Below, piece after piece: positions 15,148-21,404 of a stretch of DNA of 28,950 nt. The notes under the pieces are model-generated. The model worked only from the letters and a program-made list of their open reading frames with translations, ran no database searches and was not told the origin of the DNA. The first letter of the stretch is position 1. Every line of letters starts with the position of its first letter. The position numbers and the translations under genes are program-made. The stretch comes from a virus. The stretch spans positions 1 to 28,950 of the IMG/VR virus record IMGVR_UViG_3300012351_000024; one strand, written 5' to 3'.

Positions 15148-15578
15148 TAGAAACCTTCTTCCTGGGATGCTTTCAAGCTATCCTCAGCACTCTTGACCAA
15201 ATCACGCACAAGCACCCAGCGACCCTTCACAGTGTAGGTACGAAGTCGGCTTGTTCCGACTTCAATCTCCTGGACTTCCTGACTCTCATCGAGTTCAATT
15301 ATGAACTTCTCAGGACCTTCATAGCCTTTGTAGTCGATCAGGATTTTAGTTCCTTGCGGAAGGTCAAAAACTGTCTTGACAACTTTTGCATTCGTTTTCG
15401 GTGTGAGCCATTCCTGAGATACAATAGCTGGCTTATTCTGATAGAGGAACTTACCGTCGTTTGAACCACCGACAAACTTTGCTTGCATGGACTGCCATGA
15501 GGTGGTGTGGCTCTCAGAGCCAGTTTCGATTAAAAACTTCATTTCTTTGATGTCCTTTCCTGTATTCAGGTCTTTCAT
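15147..15578 (-). CDS. Operon-leading protein next to RHH regulator
   Basis: The 143-residue product starts MKDLNTGKDIKEMKFLIETG at 15578. An upstream in-frame ATG at 15620 lies before the likely transcription start (about 15604) and is rejected. The body is beta-rich (GKFLYQNKPAIVSQEWLTPK; GTKILIDYKGYEGPEKFIIE) with an acidic end. No family is recognised. Being coupled to an RHH gene it could be the partner of a two-gene regulatory or toxin-antitoxin-like unit, but nothing in its sequence shows a toxin. Confidence 0.62.
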   Translation of the reverse strand: MKDLNTGKDIKEMKFLIETGSESHTTSWQSMQAKFVGGSNDGKFLYQNKPAIVSQEWLTPKTNAKVVKTVFDLPQGTKILIDYKGYEGPEKFIIELDESQEVQEIEVGTSRLRTYTVKGRWVLVRDLVKSAEDSLKASQEEGF

Positions 15579-15610
15579 CGTTTCTCTCAAGTACTTCACT
15601 TGATATCTAT

Positions 15611-15666
15611 ATGATACCATCGTGATACCAGAATGTCAAGAGGAAAAAGATACCAATTTGATACCA
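15611..15666 (-). promoter_or_regulatory. Promoter with four TGATACCA operator boxes
   Basis: Minus-strand TTGACA (15639-15634), 17 bases, TATCAT (15616-15611) forms a near-consensus promoter. Copies of GATACCA lie at 15613-15619, 15624-15630, 15649-15655 and 15660-15666. Each pair is 11 bp apart; one pair covers the spacer and -10, the other lies upstream of -35. The product of the RHH gene at 14776-15147 is the obvious candidate ligand. Confidence 0.75.
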
Positions 15667-15716
15667 ATTTCTGAAACTCGTAAAAACTCGTTCGACCTCC
15701 ATGATGCCCACTTACC

Positions 15717-15745
15717 TTACTCAGGCTCTACAGGCCATTCTGTTA
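15717..15745 (-). repeat. Copy of dispersed repeat; C-terminal gene remnant
   Basis: The minus strand encodes TEWPVEPE and a stop without any start codon (a TAG lies 15 codons upstream). The DNA matches the 3' end of the gene at 17314-17622 (20 identical bases, 15721-15740 versus 17342-17361) and resembles 13266-13284. It looks like the leftover end of a duplicated gene. Confidence 0.55.
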
Positions 15746-15800
15746 CCTTATTCTCGATGCATCTCTACTAAAGCAACGACTTGAAACCCCTGCTCAACCT

Positions 15801-16061
15801 TCATAGGCCCTTTCGCACAGCTTCATCGATTAGTAACCAGGTTTCAGTCGGTTGTGGCCCAAATCGCTCCCATGTCTCAAAAAGCGCACGATAGTACGGT
15901 AAACGCGTTTCCGGCGTGAGTTCTTGCCAGCATTGCTCACAAAGAGGGAAGCAGGTCGCCACCTGAATATGCCCCACGAACTTGTACGGCGTCTCATGAA
16001 GCGAAACCTCGCTCCAAAACCGATGGCAGCGAGAACAGGTACTAAGCTCTTCTAATCTCAT
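15801..16061 (-). CDS. Small zinc-ribbon protein
   Basis: The 86-residue product starts MRLEELSTCSRCHRFWSEVS; the ATG at 16061 overlaps the previous stop as ATGA. Two Cys pairs, CSRC near residue 8-12 and CEQC near residue 40, should bind one zinc. The rest is helical with Trp residues (YYRALFETWERFGPQPTETW). It is one of several such proteins in this operon. Function unknown; DNA or protein binding is likely. Confidence 0.66.
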   Translation of the reverse strand: MRLEELSTCSRCHRFWSEVSLHETPYKFVGHIQVATCFPLCEQCWQELTPETRLPYYRALFETWERFGPQPTETWLLIDEAVRKGL

Positions 16062-16336
16062 TCTCCCTCTAAAGTCTCTGCCGCTGATTGCAGCAGGTTT
16101 GCCCGTTCTCTTGCCCATTGCCGATGATGAGCTTCTGATGCAACCTTTGGGAGCGTTGCATCCCAACTGAGAAGAAATAGACGGAAGTCACTAATCAGCT
16201 TGTCCCTCAGTCGTACCTCTTCCAAGAGCGTCATTGCCAAATCACGCGGCACCACCCGGGAAAACGGGAGAGCATTAAGTCGATGTAAAAGTATATCGTA
16301 TCGCTCCATGTTTGGTGGCTTGGGTTGAGTTTCCAT
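16058..16336 (-). CDS. Small protein, intact paralog of split fragment
   Basis: The 92-residue product begins METQPKPPNMERYDILLHRL, with AGGAG 11-15 bases before the ATG at 16336. It is helical (AMTLLEEVRLRDKLISDFRL; ARERANLLQSAAETLEGE). Residues 10-31 match, at 15 of 22 positions, the fragment encoded at 16654-16589 on the other side of the RNA-like element. No family is recognised. It is coupled to the zinc-ribbon gene that follows. Confidence 0.65.
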   Translation of the reverse strand: METQPKPPNMERYDILLHRLNALPFSRVVPRDLAMTLLEEVRLRDKLISDFRLFLLSWDATLPKVASEAHHRQWARERANLLQSAAETLEGE

Positions 16337-16355
16337 TACCGCTTTTCTCCTGTTG

Positions 16356-16364
16356 TGTTAGAAT
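16356..16364 (+). promoter_or_regulatory. Extended -10 element before RNA-like region
   Basis: TGTTAGAAT (TGn followed by TAGAAT at 16359-16364) is an extended -10 element on the plus strand; a -35 box is not clear. It would start an RNA near 16371, antisense to the surrounding operon. Confidence 0.42.
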
Positions 16365-16370
16365 ATATAA

Positions 16371-16590
16371 GTGCTTAGGCACTCCCTGGAAGCGGGGAGC
16401 AACGGCTTGCACCTGAACAGTAACATATGGGTTATGGCAACTAATGGCCTTGCCGTGTAAAAATGTTAGGCCAGCTTCCAACGCGCTATGTCAAGAAGCG
16501 CATGGTGGGACTTGAGAACTGCCAGGATAATTGTCAGTTCGGTCAAAGGTTACTACAAGCTCATCCCTTGAAGGGGATTGAGTGCTTGAC
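16371..16590 (+). ncRNA. Standalone omega-RNA-like element (IS200/IS605 style)
   Basis: No gene on either strand explains this 220-base block within a dense operon. It folds locally: CTCCC/GGGGAG near 16381-16400, GGCAA/TTGCC, GCGCT/AGCGC, and a last hairpin CTCATCCC with GGGATTGAG (16560-16582, one bulged base) followed by TGCTTGAC. A terminal GC hairpin followed by a TTGAC-type end after GTTACTACAAG resembles, as I know them, the right ends of IS200/IS605 elements whose tnpB makes guide (omega) RNAs. No tnpB or tnpA is present. The sequence right after 16590 is a gene fragment whose paralog lies at 16336, so an insertion boundary is well marked. In such elements the 3' flank is used as the guide. 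The RNA class is an inference from layout. Confidence 0.5.
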
Positions 16591-16654
16591 GCGGCACGGT
16601 TTTCCCAAATGGGAGTGTATTGATCCGGTGTAAAAGGTTATCGTATCGTTGCAT
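16589..16654 (-). pseudogene. Truncated 5' fragment of duplicated gene
   Basis: An ATG at 16654 behind GAGGTAGG opens MQRYDNLLHRINTLPFGKTV followed by PR, matching MERYDILLHRLNALPFSRVV-PR of the intact gene at 16058-16336 (15 of 22 identical). Homology stops exactly where the RNA-like element begins. It keeps a good ribosome site, so a short aberrant peptide may be made. Confidence 0.72.
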
Positions 16655-16677
16655 ATTCCTACCTCACGTATGGCCCG

Positions 16678-17097
16678 TTAGTTCTTGTCAGGCTCTGCCC
16701 CTAATTTGGCCTGTAACTCAGCAACCTTAGTCTCATATTCTTTGAGCCGCCCCTCATCGTGAGCGATTGCTTGTTGATACTCCTCAATCTCCTTACGGTA
16801 TTCCTCAAGGCGCTCTTGCGCTTGCTTCAGTTTGCGCCACTCATCAGAGGAATGTGCAATGTACTTCTCTACCCATTCCTCCGGGTCTTTCATGTAGGCT
16901 ATAATATCTTGCGCGGCACGGCGGATAAACGTATCAAGCGTACCAGGAGAATGGGTATAATCGACGGTAATTGGCTCTTGAGAGCCAAAGGCGGGATAGG
17001 TCACCTGACAATAGTGCTCAATGTCATCAGGCCAACTCCGATAACCGCAATAAATCTTTAGCGTGAAATCATGCAGTTCTTCTATTGGCTCGCTCAT
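16678..17097 (-). CDS. Coiled-coil small protein
   Basis: The 139-residue product begins MSEPIEELHDFTLKIYCGYR; residues 1-60 read as a beta-rich domain, and about 70-135 form a long coiled coil (WRKLKQAQERLEEYRKEIEE and on). The start overlaps the preceding stop (ATGA). No family is recognised; the coiled coil suggests oligomerisation. Confidence 0.66.
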   Translation of the reverse strand: MSEPIEELHDFTLKIYCGYRSWPDDIEHYCQVTYPAFGSQEPITVDYTHSPGTLDTFIRRAAQDIIAYMKDPEEWVEKYIAHSSDEWRKLKQAQERLEEYRKEIEEYQQAIAHDEGRLKEYETKVAELQAKLGAEPDKN

Positions 17098-17291
17098 GAT
17101 TTCTTTTCCTCTACGAGACGCTTTGTCCCCTGTACTTTCATCAAGATTGCTCCATCATCAGGATGGACTGAACGTTCAAGAATGTTCTTGATCTTCACGA
17201 GATAGATACCCGCAAAGCCCTCAAATTGAACACTCTCTCCTGCTCTAGGAACATAATGCCCTGGCTCAATACGTAAATGGATTGTCTGCAT
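17094..17291 (-). CDS. Small beta-type protein, unknown
   Basis: The 65-residue product starts MQTIHLRIEPGHYVPRAGES at 17291, where AAAGGAGG stands seven bases upstream; an in-frame ATG at 17342 has no ribosome site. Short strands (QFEGFAGIYLVKIKNILERS) dominate, suggesting a small barrel-like fold. Coupled to the coiled-coil gene. Confidence 0.6.
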   Translation of the reverse strand: MQTIHLRIEPGHYVPRAGESVQFEGFAGIYLVKIKNILERSVHPDDGAILMKVQGTKRLVEEKKS

Positions 17292-17313
17292 AAGCCCCTC
17301 CTTTCTAGTACAG

Positions 17314-17622
17314 CTATGCGGGATTACCTTCACTAGCCTCATCAGGCTCTACAGGCCATTCCGTGAGGTCGGGAATATCATCTATCGAAGGAAAGGTAAG
17401 GGAATACGCACACGAACGTATGTCGTCTCTAACGTGCTGTGCCAGGTCATAGGCACGGCGGGCGATAACCAGCCGATAATTAGTTGGGTCAATGCCGTCG
17501 TCATCAGTATTCACATCGATATAGTGATATTCGTTCGCTCGTACCAACTCATCCCACAACAGTTTGGCAAAGCCCGCGAAATGGGTATCACGGTCAGTCA
17601 TGAAACCAAATTGATTAGCCAT
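17314..17622 (-). CDS. Small acidic protein ending in dispersed-repeat motif
   Basis: The 102-residue product begins MANQFGFMTDRDTHFAGFAK and contains an acidic IDVNTDDDGIDPTNYRLVIA segment. Its C-terminus TEWPVEPDEASEGNPA is encoded by the dispersed repeat found again at 15727-15745 and 13266-13284. It follows the 97-residue gene with a one-base overlap. No family is recognised. Confidence 0.63.
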   Translation of the reverse strand: MANQFGFMTDRDTHFAGFAKLLWDELVRANEYHYIDVNTDDDGIDPTNYRLVIARRAYDLAQHVRDDIRSCAYSLTFPSIDDIPDLTEWPVEPDEASEGNPA

Positions 17623-17915
17623 TATTCTTGCTCCTTTGACTGTTCGTTCACTTCCAACAAACTACGAAGGTATTCTCTGACTTCATTAACGATGGTTTGC
17701 GAGAGATCACGCCCAAGTCCAGGGAAAACCAGGTCAATACTGAGGATATTATCATCCATGATCGTTGCTTTATAGGGCACACCAGGAAAATGCACAGCCA
17801 CATAGAGTTCTACGAGGGTCTTCCTCGCTTCCGCTGCTTCTCTGGCTTTCGCATGTAATTCCCGGTGGAGAACAACGAACCGCTCTTCTTGTAGAATCAG
17901 GACTTCTTTTCTCAT
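17622..17915 (-). CDS. Small helical protein after recombinase 1
   Basis: The 97-residue product starts MRKEVLILQEERFVVLHREL; residues 10-40 are helical and charged, the middle has VHFPGVPYKATIMDDNILSI and the end is acidic. It overlaps the recombinase stop as ATGA, so its synthesis is tied to that of the recombinase. No family is recognised; a small recombination directionality or accessory protein is possible by position only. Confidence 0.6.
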   Translation of the reverse strand: MRKEVLILQEERFVVLHRELHAKAREAAEARKTLVELYVAVHFPGVPYKATIMDDNILSIDLVFPGLGRDLSQTIVNEVREYLRSLLEVNEQSKEQE

Positions 17916-18874
17916 TCTTCCTTTTCCTTCAGGCCGTACGACTCAGCCAACGCCCGAGCGAACGGGTTCTCGCCCTGGTGCAAACTCTCCAGGTAGGTAC
18001 TTGTGGTCGCTTGATTTGAGTGCCCCAGTAACTTACTAATCAGGCTCAGCGGTGCGCCCAACTCTTGAAGCTTGCGAGCTGCCGTATGCCTCGTGCTATG
18101 GACTTTGGTGGTTCCCAGATACTTCAGACACACCCCTGCTATCGCCCTATAGCCAATCGGTTCGCGTTTGCCATGATTGGAGCAGGAAAGCCATACTGGA
18201 TCAGTGGACTTCCATCCCTCCGGGTAAGCAGCTTTCAGGTACTCGAAGATCGCGTGGGCGACGAGCAGATCAATGTTATCATACATGACTTTCCCGCCCT
18301 TGCACCTCTGCCAGGTGACGGTGACGGTTCCGCCGGTGAGCATAATATCCCCACACTTCAAGTTTTTGACCTCGCTTACCCGCCGGCCAGTGTTGAGCAG
18401 TAGGTTAAGCATGGCAAAGTCGCGCTTGCCGAGAAGAGTAGAACGGTCGATGGAGGCGAGGGCTTTTTCAACCATGTCCTTATCCAGTGGGTGAGCTGCG
18501 TGCGGATGGGAGACCTTACGCTTCTCAACCATCTCCATGGGGTTCGTGGGCAAGTAACGCATTTTGCGAGCGTAGACATAAAAGCTCGAGATGGTATGGA
18601 TCCTTTGATTATGCGTTGAGGATGAAATTGGGTTGCCAAGAGAACTATACTCAGCCCACCATTGGGCGTACTCAGCAATCACGGTCTCTTCGCTATCGAG
18701 ATCCAGACCATATTGGTGGAGCAGAGCGCGGAAAGCGGCCATGTAGTCTGTGTAGGCGTCCAGCGTCATCTGGCTATGGGAAAGTGAGGTCTTGGCGTGC
18801 AACCAGCCTGCGACCATTTGATCGACAGTGGGCTTGTCTCTGCCATGCGAGATGATAAGTGCTTGATTGTTCAT
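17912..18874 (-). CDS. Tyrosine recombinase 1
   Basis: The 320-residue product has an N-terminal SAM-like core-binding domain (about 15-115) and a catalytic domain with all expected residues: Arg165 in TGRRVSEV, Lys192/195 in QRCKGGK, His259-x-x-Arg262 in HSTRH, His285 in LLGHSN and the nucleophile Tyr294 in STYLE. It cuts and rejoins DNA at a paired core site. It belongs to the operon started at 19876, so it is expressed with regulatory small proteins, unlike the second recombinase at 26275. It could be a phage integrase, or act in dimer resolution or inversion; no attachment site is obvious beside it. Confidence 0.9.
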   Translation of the reverse strand: MNNQALIISHGRDKPTVDQMVAGWLHAKTSLSHSQMTLDAYTDYMAAFRALLHQYGLDLDSEETVIAEYAQWWAEYSSLGNPISSSTHNQRIHTISSFYVYARKMRYLPTNPMEMVEKRKVSHPHAAHPLDKDMVEKALASIDRSTLLGKRDFAMLNLLLNTGRRVSEVKNLKCGDIMLTGGTVTVTWQRCKGGKVMYDNIDLLVAHAIFEYLKAAYPEGWKSTDPVWLSCSNHGKREPIGYRAIAGVCLKYLGTTKVHSTRHTAARKLQELGAPLSLISKLLGHSNQATTSTYLESLHQGENPFARALAESYGLKEKEE

Positions 18875-18920
18875 AGGTGACTACACTTTCTAGGGCCCTT
18901 GTACGGGCATTCACCGACGC

Positions 18921-19124
18921 TTATCCAACTGAAAGGCTCTTCTTGAGTATGGCTTCTATCTCATCCACCTTCTTGTTGAGATGTGCGAGACGTTTCTTAT
19001 CTGCCGCAAGTAGAAAGCAATTGTTGTTGCTATACCTCATCACAATCCGTTCCGCTACCTCACGGTATTCTCGCAGCAAAGTTGCCAGGCCTTTCATGAC
19101 TTCAATCTCTGCCTGCTCACTCAT
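18921..19124 (-). CDS. Small helical protein, unknown
   Basis: The 67-residue product begins MSEQAEIEVMKGLATLLREY and is nearly all helix (RLAHLNKKVDEIEAILKKSL). Its start overlaps the upstream stop as ATGA. No family is recognised. Confidence 0.6.
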   Translation of the reverse strand: MSEQAEIEVMKGLATLLREYREVAERIVMRYSNNNCFLLAADKKRLAHLNKKVDEIEAILKKSLSVG

Positions 19125-19465
19125 CGCCTGCTCCTCTTCTTTGACTTGGGAAAGGGCAGTTCCCAGTTATCATGCACGCTCTGCCAGTTGATTTCCTCCG
19201 GTTTGGCGTCGGCATGCCCCGCTTGCATGAGACTCGCAAACTGCTGCTGCATCGCATCCCACAGGAGCAGCTCCCGCTTGCCGTCGATGGACTGCTTGAT
19301 GTGCTCGATGCTGTACAGAAAGAGCGTTGCCGCACAACTGGCACACAGGCCCTCGCCCGTCTCGCTGTGTTGCATCAAGAGCGCATCAGGGTTACCAGAC
19401 CGCACACGGACGCGCATGGAGAGGTTACAGCGCTGGCAGCGGGCAAAACGAATCTCTTCACTCAT
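19121..19465 (-). CDS. Zinc-ribbon protein in RHH operon
   Basis: The 114-residue product starts MSEEIRFARCQRCNLSMRVR, with AAGGAG before the ATG at 19465, inside the end of the 59-residue gene. CQRC at residues 10-13 and CASC near 41-44 give a four-Cys zinc site with a basic loop between, a likely DNA- or RNA-binding ribbon. The C-terminal half is helical and ends in a basic KSKKRSRR tail. Function unknown. Confidence 0.67.
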   Translation of the reverse strand: MSEEIRFARCQRCNLSMRVRVRSGNPDALLMQHSETGEGLCASCAATLFLYSIEHIKQSIDGKRELLLWDAMQQQFASLMQAGHADAKPEEINWQSVHDNWELPFPKSKKRSRR

Positions 19466-19637
19466 CACCGGCTCCTTGCTGCTCTCGTTTGGGAGGTGAG
19501 TCTCTATAGAGACCGTCCCTCCCATGATCGATGCAAAAGGTACAGAATCCCCGCTCATCAAGATCACCACACACGCTTATACCTCGATTGCAGTGGCGAC
19601 AACAGCCGCGCCACCCTGTCCAATCGTCAAAGATCAT
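19458..19637 (-). CDS. 59-residue zinc-ribbon protein
   Basis: The frame MIFDDWTGWRGCCRHCNRGI then SVCGDLDERGFCTFCIDHGR has two Cys pairs (CRHC and CTFC) plus a further CG, a compact zinc ribbon. The ATG overlaps the RHH stop (ATGA), AAGGATGAG precedes it, and its stop overlaps the next start. Coupling on both sides supports translation. It would be made in step with the RHH regulator. No specific family. Confidence 0.66.
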   Translation of the reverse strand: MIFDDWTGWRGCCRHCNRGISVCGDLDERGFCTFCIDHGRDGLYRDSPPKREQQGAGDE

Positions 19638-19876
19638 AGCTCATCCTTTCTACCCCTAACCGCCTTTGAGTGCCCATGACTGAAGTCATGGGGGTGAAAA
19701 AGGCGTTCCTTTTGGGGCATGATGGGTGGGGCTTGCTCTTGCCTTGCCACAATTTGCAAAGCTAAGCGCACTGCCGCCGTATCTGAGTTACACCCATACA
19801 ACCCCCTGATCTTTTTAATTGCTTGCATATCTTGCGGAGTAAACCGCATCGTTGTGTTTTTCGATTTCTTTTCCAT
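19634..19876 (-). CDS. RHH regulator divergent from structured RNA
   Basis: The 80-residue product starts KKSKNTTMRFTPQDMQAIKK after Met-Glu; TTMRF (strand), two helices and the AAVRLALQIVARQ segment fit a ribbon-helix-helix domain (residues 8-48). The tail (LFHPHDFSHGHSKAVRG) is encoded by a hairpin of IS200/IS605 style (19673-19692). Its promoter leaves only about six bases between the -10 box and the ATG, so the transcript should be nearly leaderless. The -35 boxes of this gene and of the facing RNA overlap in a palindrome, a natural autoregulation site. It is first in an operon of zinc ribbons and recombinase 1. Confidence 0.74.
   Translation of the reverse strand: MEKKSKNTTMRFTPQDMQAIKKIRGLYGCNSDTAAVRLALQIVARQEQAPPIMPQKERLFHPHDFSHGHSKAVRGRKDEL
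19673..19692. repeat. IS200/IS605-style hairpin inside RHH gene
   Basis: CCCATGAC, loop TGAA, GTCATGGG is a perfect 8-bp stem. Such CATGAC/GTCATG hairpins are frequent at ends of IS200/IS605 elements. Here it encodes HDFSHGH in the RHH tail and may mark the far end of a small inserted unit reaching to 20212. Confidence 0.45.
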
Positions 19877-19882
19877 GTAACC

Positions 19883-19922
19883 AGTATATTCATTTGACAG
19901 GTGTCTGTCAATGTGCTATACT
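19883..19922. promoter_or_regulatory. Overlapping divergent promoters with palindromic operator
   Basis: Plus strand: TTGACA (19894-19899), 17 bases, TATACT (19917-19922). Minus strand: TTGACA (19911-19906), 17 bases, TATACT (19888-19883). Both are near-perfect. The shared centre, TTGACAG-GTGT-CTGTCAA (19894-19911), is a palindrome covering both -35 boxes, so one bound regulator would control both directions. Confidence 0.85.
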
Positions 19923-19928
19923 ATGGTT

Positions 19929-20212
19929 GTCTCTCGAGAAGACGTAAGACGGTAAGGCGTAAGCCCCAGTGCAGACTTCTCGATGCACATGGATAACCGA
20001 ATAGTGTTTCGCTGGGTTCCAGGCTAAAACGTTCGCCTGGGTAAAAGCACTAGCGTAAAATTGTCAATGTGCCAATCGTTGAGCAGGTCAGGCGATACAA
20101 AGTCGCTTGTGAGATTGCAACGGACAAACGGGCCAGGGCATGGCCTTCAGGGACGGTCACGAAAACCGGTTGAACTGAGAAGCCCCTGCATAAATGCAGG
20201 GGGAGTTGTCAC
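19929..20212 (+). ncRNA. Strongly promoted structured RNA with IS605-type end
   Basis: A near-consensus promoter starts transcription around 19929. The next 280 bases have no convincing gene but many helices: TCGAGAAG (19934-19941) with CTTCTCGA (19976-19983); CCAGGC/GCCTGG (20019-20024, 20035-20040) inside a larger stem; and a terminal hairpin CCCCTGCA-TAAA-TGCAGGGG (20183-20202) clasped by AACT/AGTT and ending GTTGTCAC at 20212. That end is of the kind I know from right ends of IS200/IS605 elements and their omega RNAs. No tnpB or iscB is in the window, so it would be a trans-acting or co-opted RNA. If so, the guide would follow at 20213. It converges on the cytosine methyltransferase gene. 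A HEARO/IscB-type RNA or another phage RNA are alternatives. Confidence 0.55.
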
Positions 20213-20243
20213 ATACATGAACCCGACATAGATGTACTAAAAC

Positions 20244-20777
20244 CTATCTGTTTGCTTCAAAGAACGCCCGCGCAAAACCTTGTGGCGTGATACCACGCTT
20301 TGCCGAATCGCGTACCATCGTATGCATCATACTTCCCATGGTAGCCGGGACAGGCGCTCTTTGTGGAATAGCAAACTTACCCCACAACGCTGTTTTCTTC
20401 GTGTACGGGTCGCCATACTCATAGGGGTCAAATACCCATTGAGGCTTGCCCAGGTAATGAAAGAGTTTTCCTACCGGGTTCTCTAACGCCCAAAACACGG
20501 GGTTACACACCACGACCATACGCAAGCAGGCATCGATGATTGACAGTGCCTGGAGTATCTCTTCCTCTGTCCGCTCCCATCTATTTCTTGCGAGAGAGAA
20601 CAGGGTACAGGGAGGAGCTGCCAGAATACCATAGACGTTTTCCGGTGGTTCGTAGAGACGCACATCTTGGGGCAGAGTCACCAGGCGCACATCATAGCCA
20701 TGTTCTGTATATGGCCTGCTCCATGCGCCACTGCCACCGCACAAATCCAGGATGATTTTTGTATTATCGAACAACAT
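20244..20777 (-). CDS. Small cytosine-C5 DNA methyltransferase
   Basis: The 177-residue product shows motif I LDLCGGSG (10-17), the catalytic PPC of motif IV (55-57) and ENP of motif VI (99-101), the hallmarks of DNA cytosine-C5 methyltransferases. At 177 residues it is about half the usual length and lacks a clear target-recognition domain and motif IX/X region, as is seen in some phage enzymes. GAGGTAGAG precedes the ATG. It ends the early operon and is the second methyltransferase of this phage; it may protect the DNA from host restriction. Confidence 0.82.
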   Translation of the reverse strand: MLFDNTKIILDLCGGSGAWSRPYTEHGYDVRLVTLPQDVRLYEPPENVYGILAAPPCTLFSLARNRWERTEEEILQALSIIDACLRMVVVCNPVFWALENPVGKLFHYLGKPQWVFDPYEYGDPYTKKTALWGKFAIPQRAPVPATMGSMMHTMVRDSAKRGITPQGFARAFFEANR

Positions 20778-20808
20778 ATCTCTACCTCAGCTATGCGCCC
20801 TTACTTTA

Positions 20809-21404
20809 CTAAGATGGCTTGACAGCCTCATCCAGACTACTTGCTACGCGGACAATCCCGAAGTCTCCACCGTCGGGGTAAGCATCGAGAATGGCTTGCC
20901 GATTGGCTACCTCGTCATCGATGAATAGAAGTTCATCGGCTTCAAACAAGCGGTGAAGCATCTGCACGGTACCTGCTTTCCATGTCACTGTCTTTACAAC
21001 TGGAAAGCTGGCGGCTTCATCACGATTTCCCAGGACATCAATGATTCATCAAGGTATTTAAGAAGCCATTCTCGCGTGGCTTGTCGCATCGACTCAGGAC
21101 GGCTTGTCAGGAAAACGATATGATACCCCAACTCCTCCTCTAAATGGTAAAGAGCTTCATCTACGCCTTCAATCAGCGTATCGAGTTGCACGAGATCAGG
21201 TTCAAAAGCCGTTTGCCAGAAGAGGTTTTCTAGCAGGTCATCAAGTCCCTTTTCAATAAAGGCTTGATTAGTCGGATTGGCTAGCGGCTCCTTTAGTTTA
21301 TCGGTGAGTTGTCCATGCCAATAGCCGCGCATAAATGCAGCATGTTCAAATCGCTTCGTGTTGTCGGCTACGACCATAGCCAGATCAACAATTGCGAGTT
21401 CCAA
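20809..21404 (-). pseudogene. HAD phosphatase gene with -1 frameshift
   Basis: A TTG at 21404 (AGGGAG upstream) opens a 136-residue frame with HAD motif I-like VDLAMVVADNTKRF and motif II LTSR (99-102), then a cap-like helix, ending MKPPAFQL-stop at 20994. The -1 frame continues without a start as PVVKTVTWKAGTVQMLHRLF and then LLFIDDEVANRQAILDAY, the acidic motif IV, to 20809. Joined, they make about 197 residues of a 3'-phosphatase/5'-nucleotidase-like HAD protein, similar to phosphatase halves of phage end-healing enzymes. Motif I has Ala where the second catalytic Asp (D-x-D) is expected. Mutation, recoding or sequence error are all possible. Confidence 0.7.

Noticed and set aside
15579-15620. 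Longer start (ATG at 15620) for the gene at 15147-15578
   Set aside because: It lies inside the promoter, upstream of the expected transcription start.
16275-16481. 68-residue minus frame spanning the RNA-like element
   Set aside because: It overlaps the real start of the 16058-16336 gene and the element; no ribosome site.
20073-20228. Short plus frame through the end of the structured RNA (GRSRKPVELRSP-type text)
   Set aside because: It could be taken for a TnpB C-terminus, but no zinc-finger or RuvC motif is seen and no ribosome site precedes it; kept as RNA.
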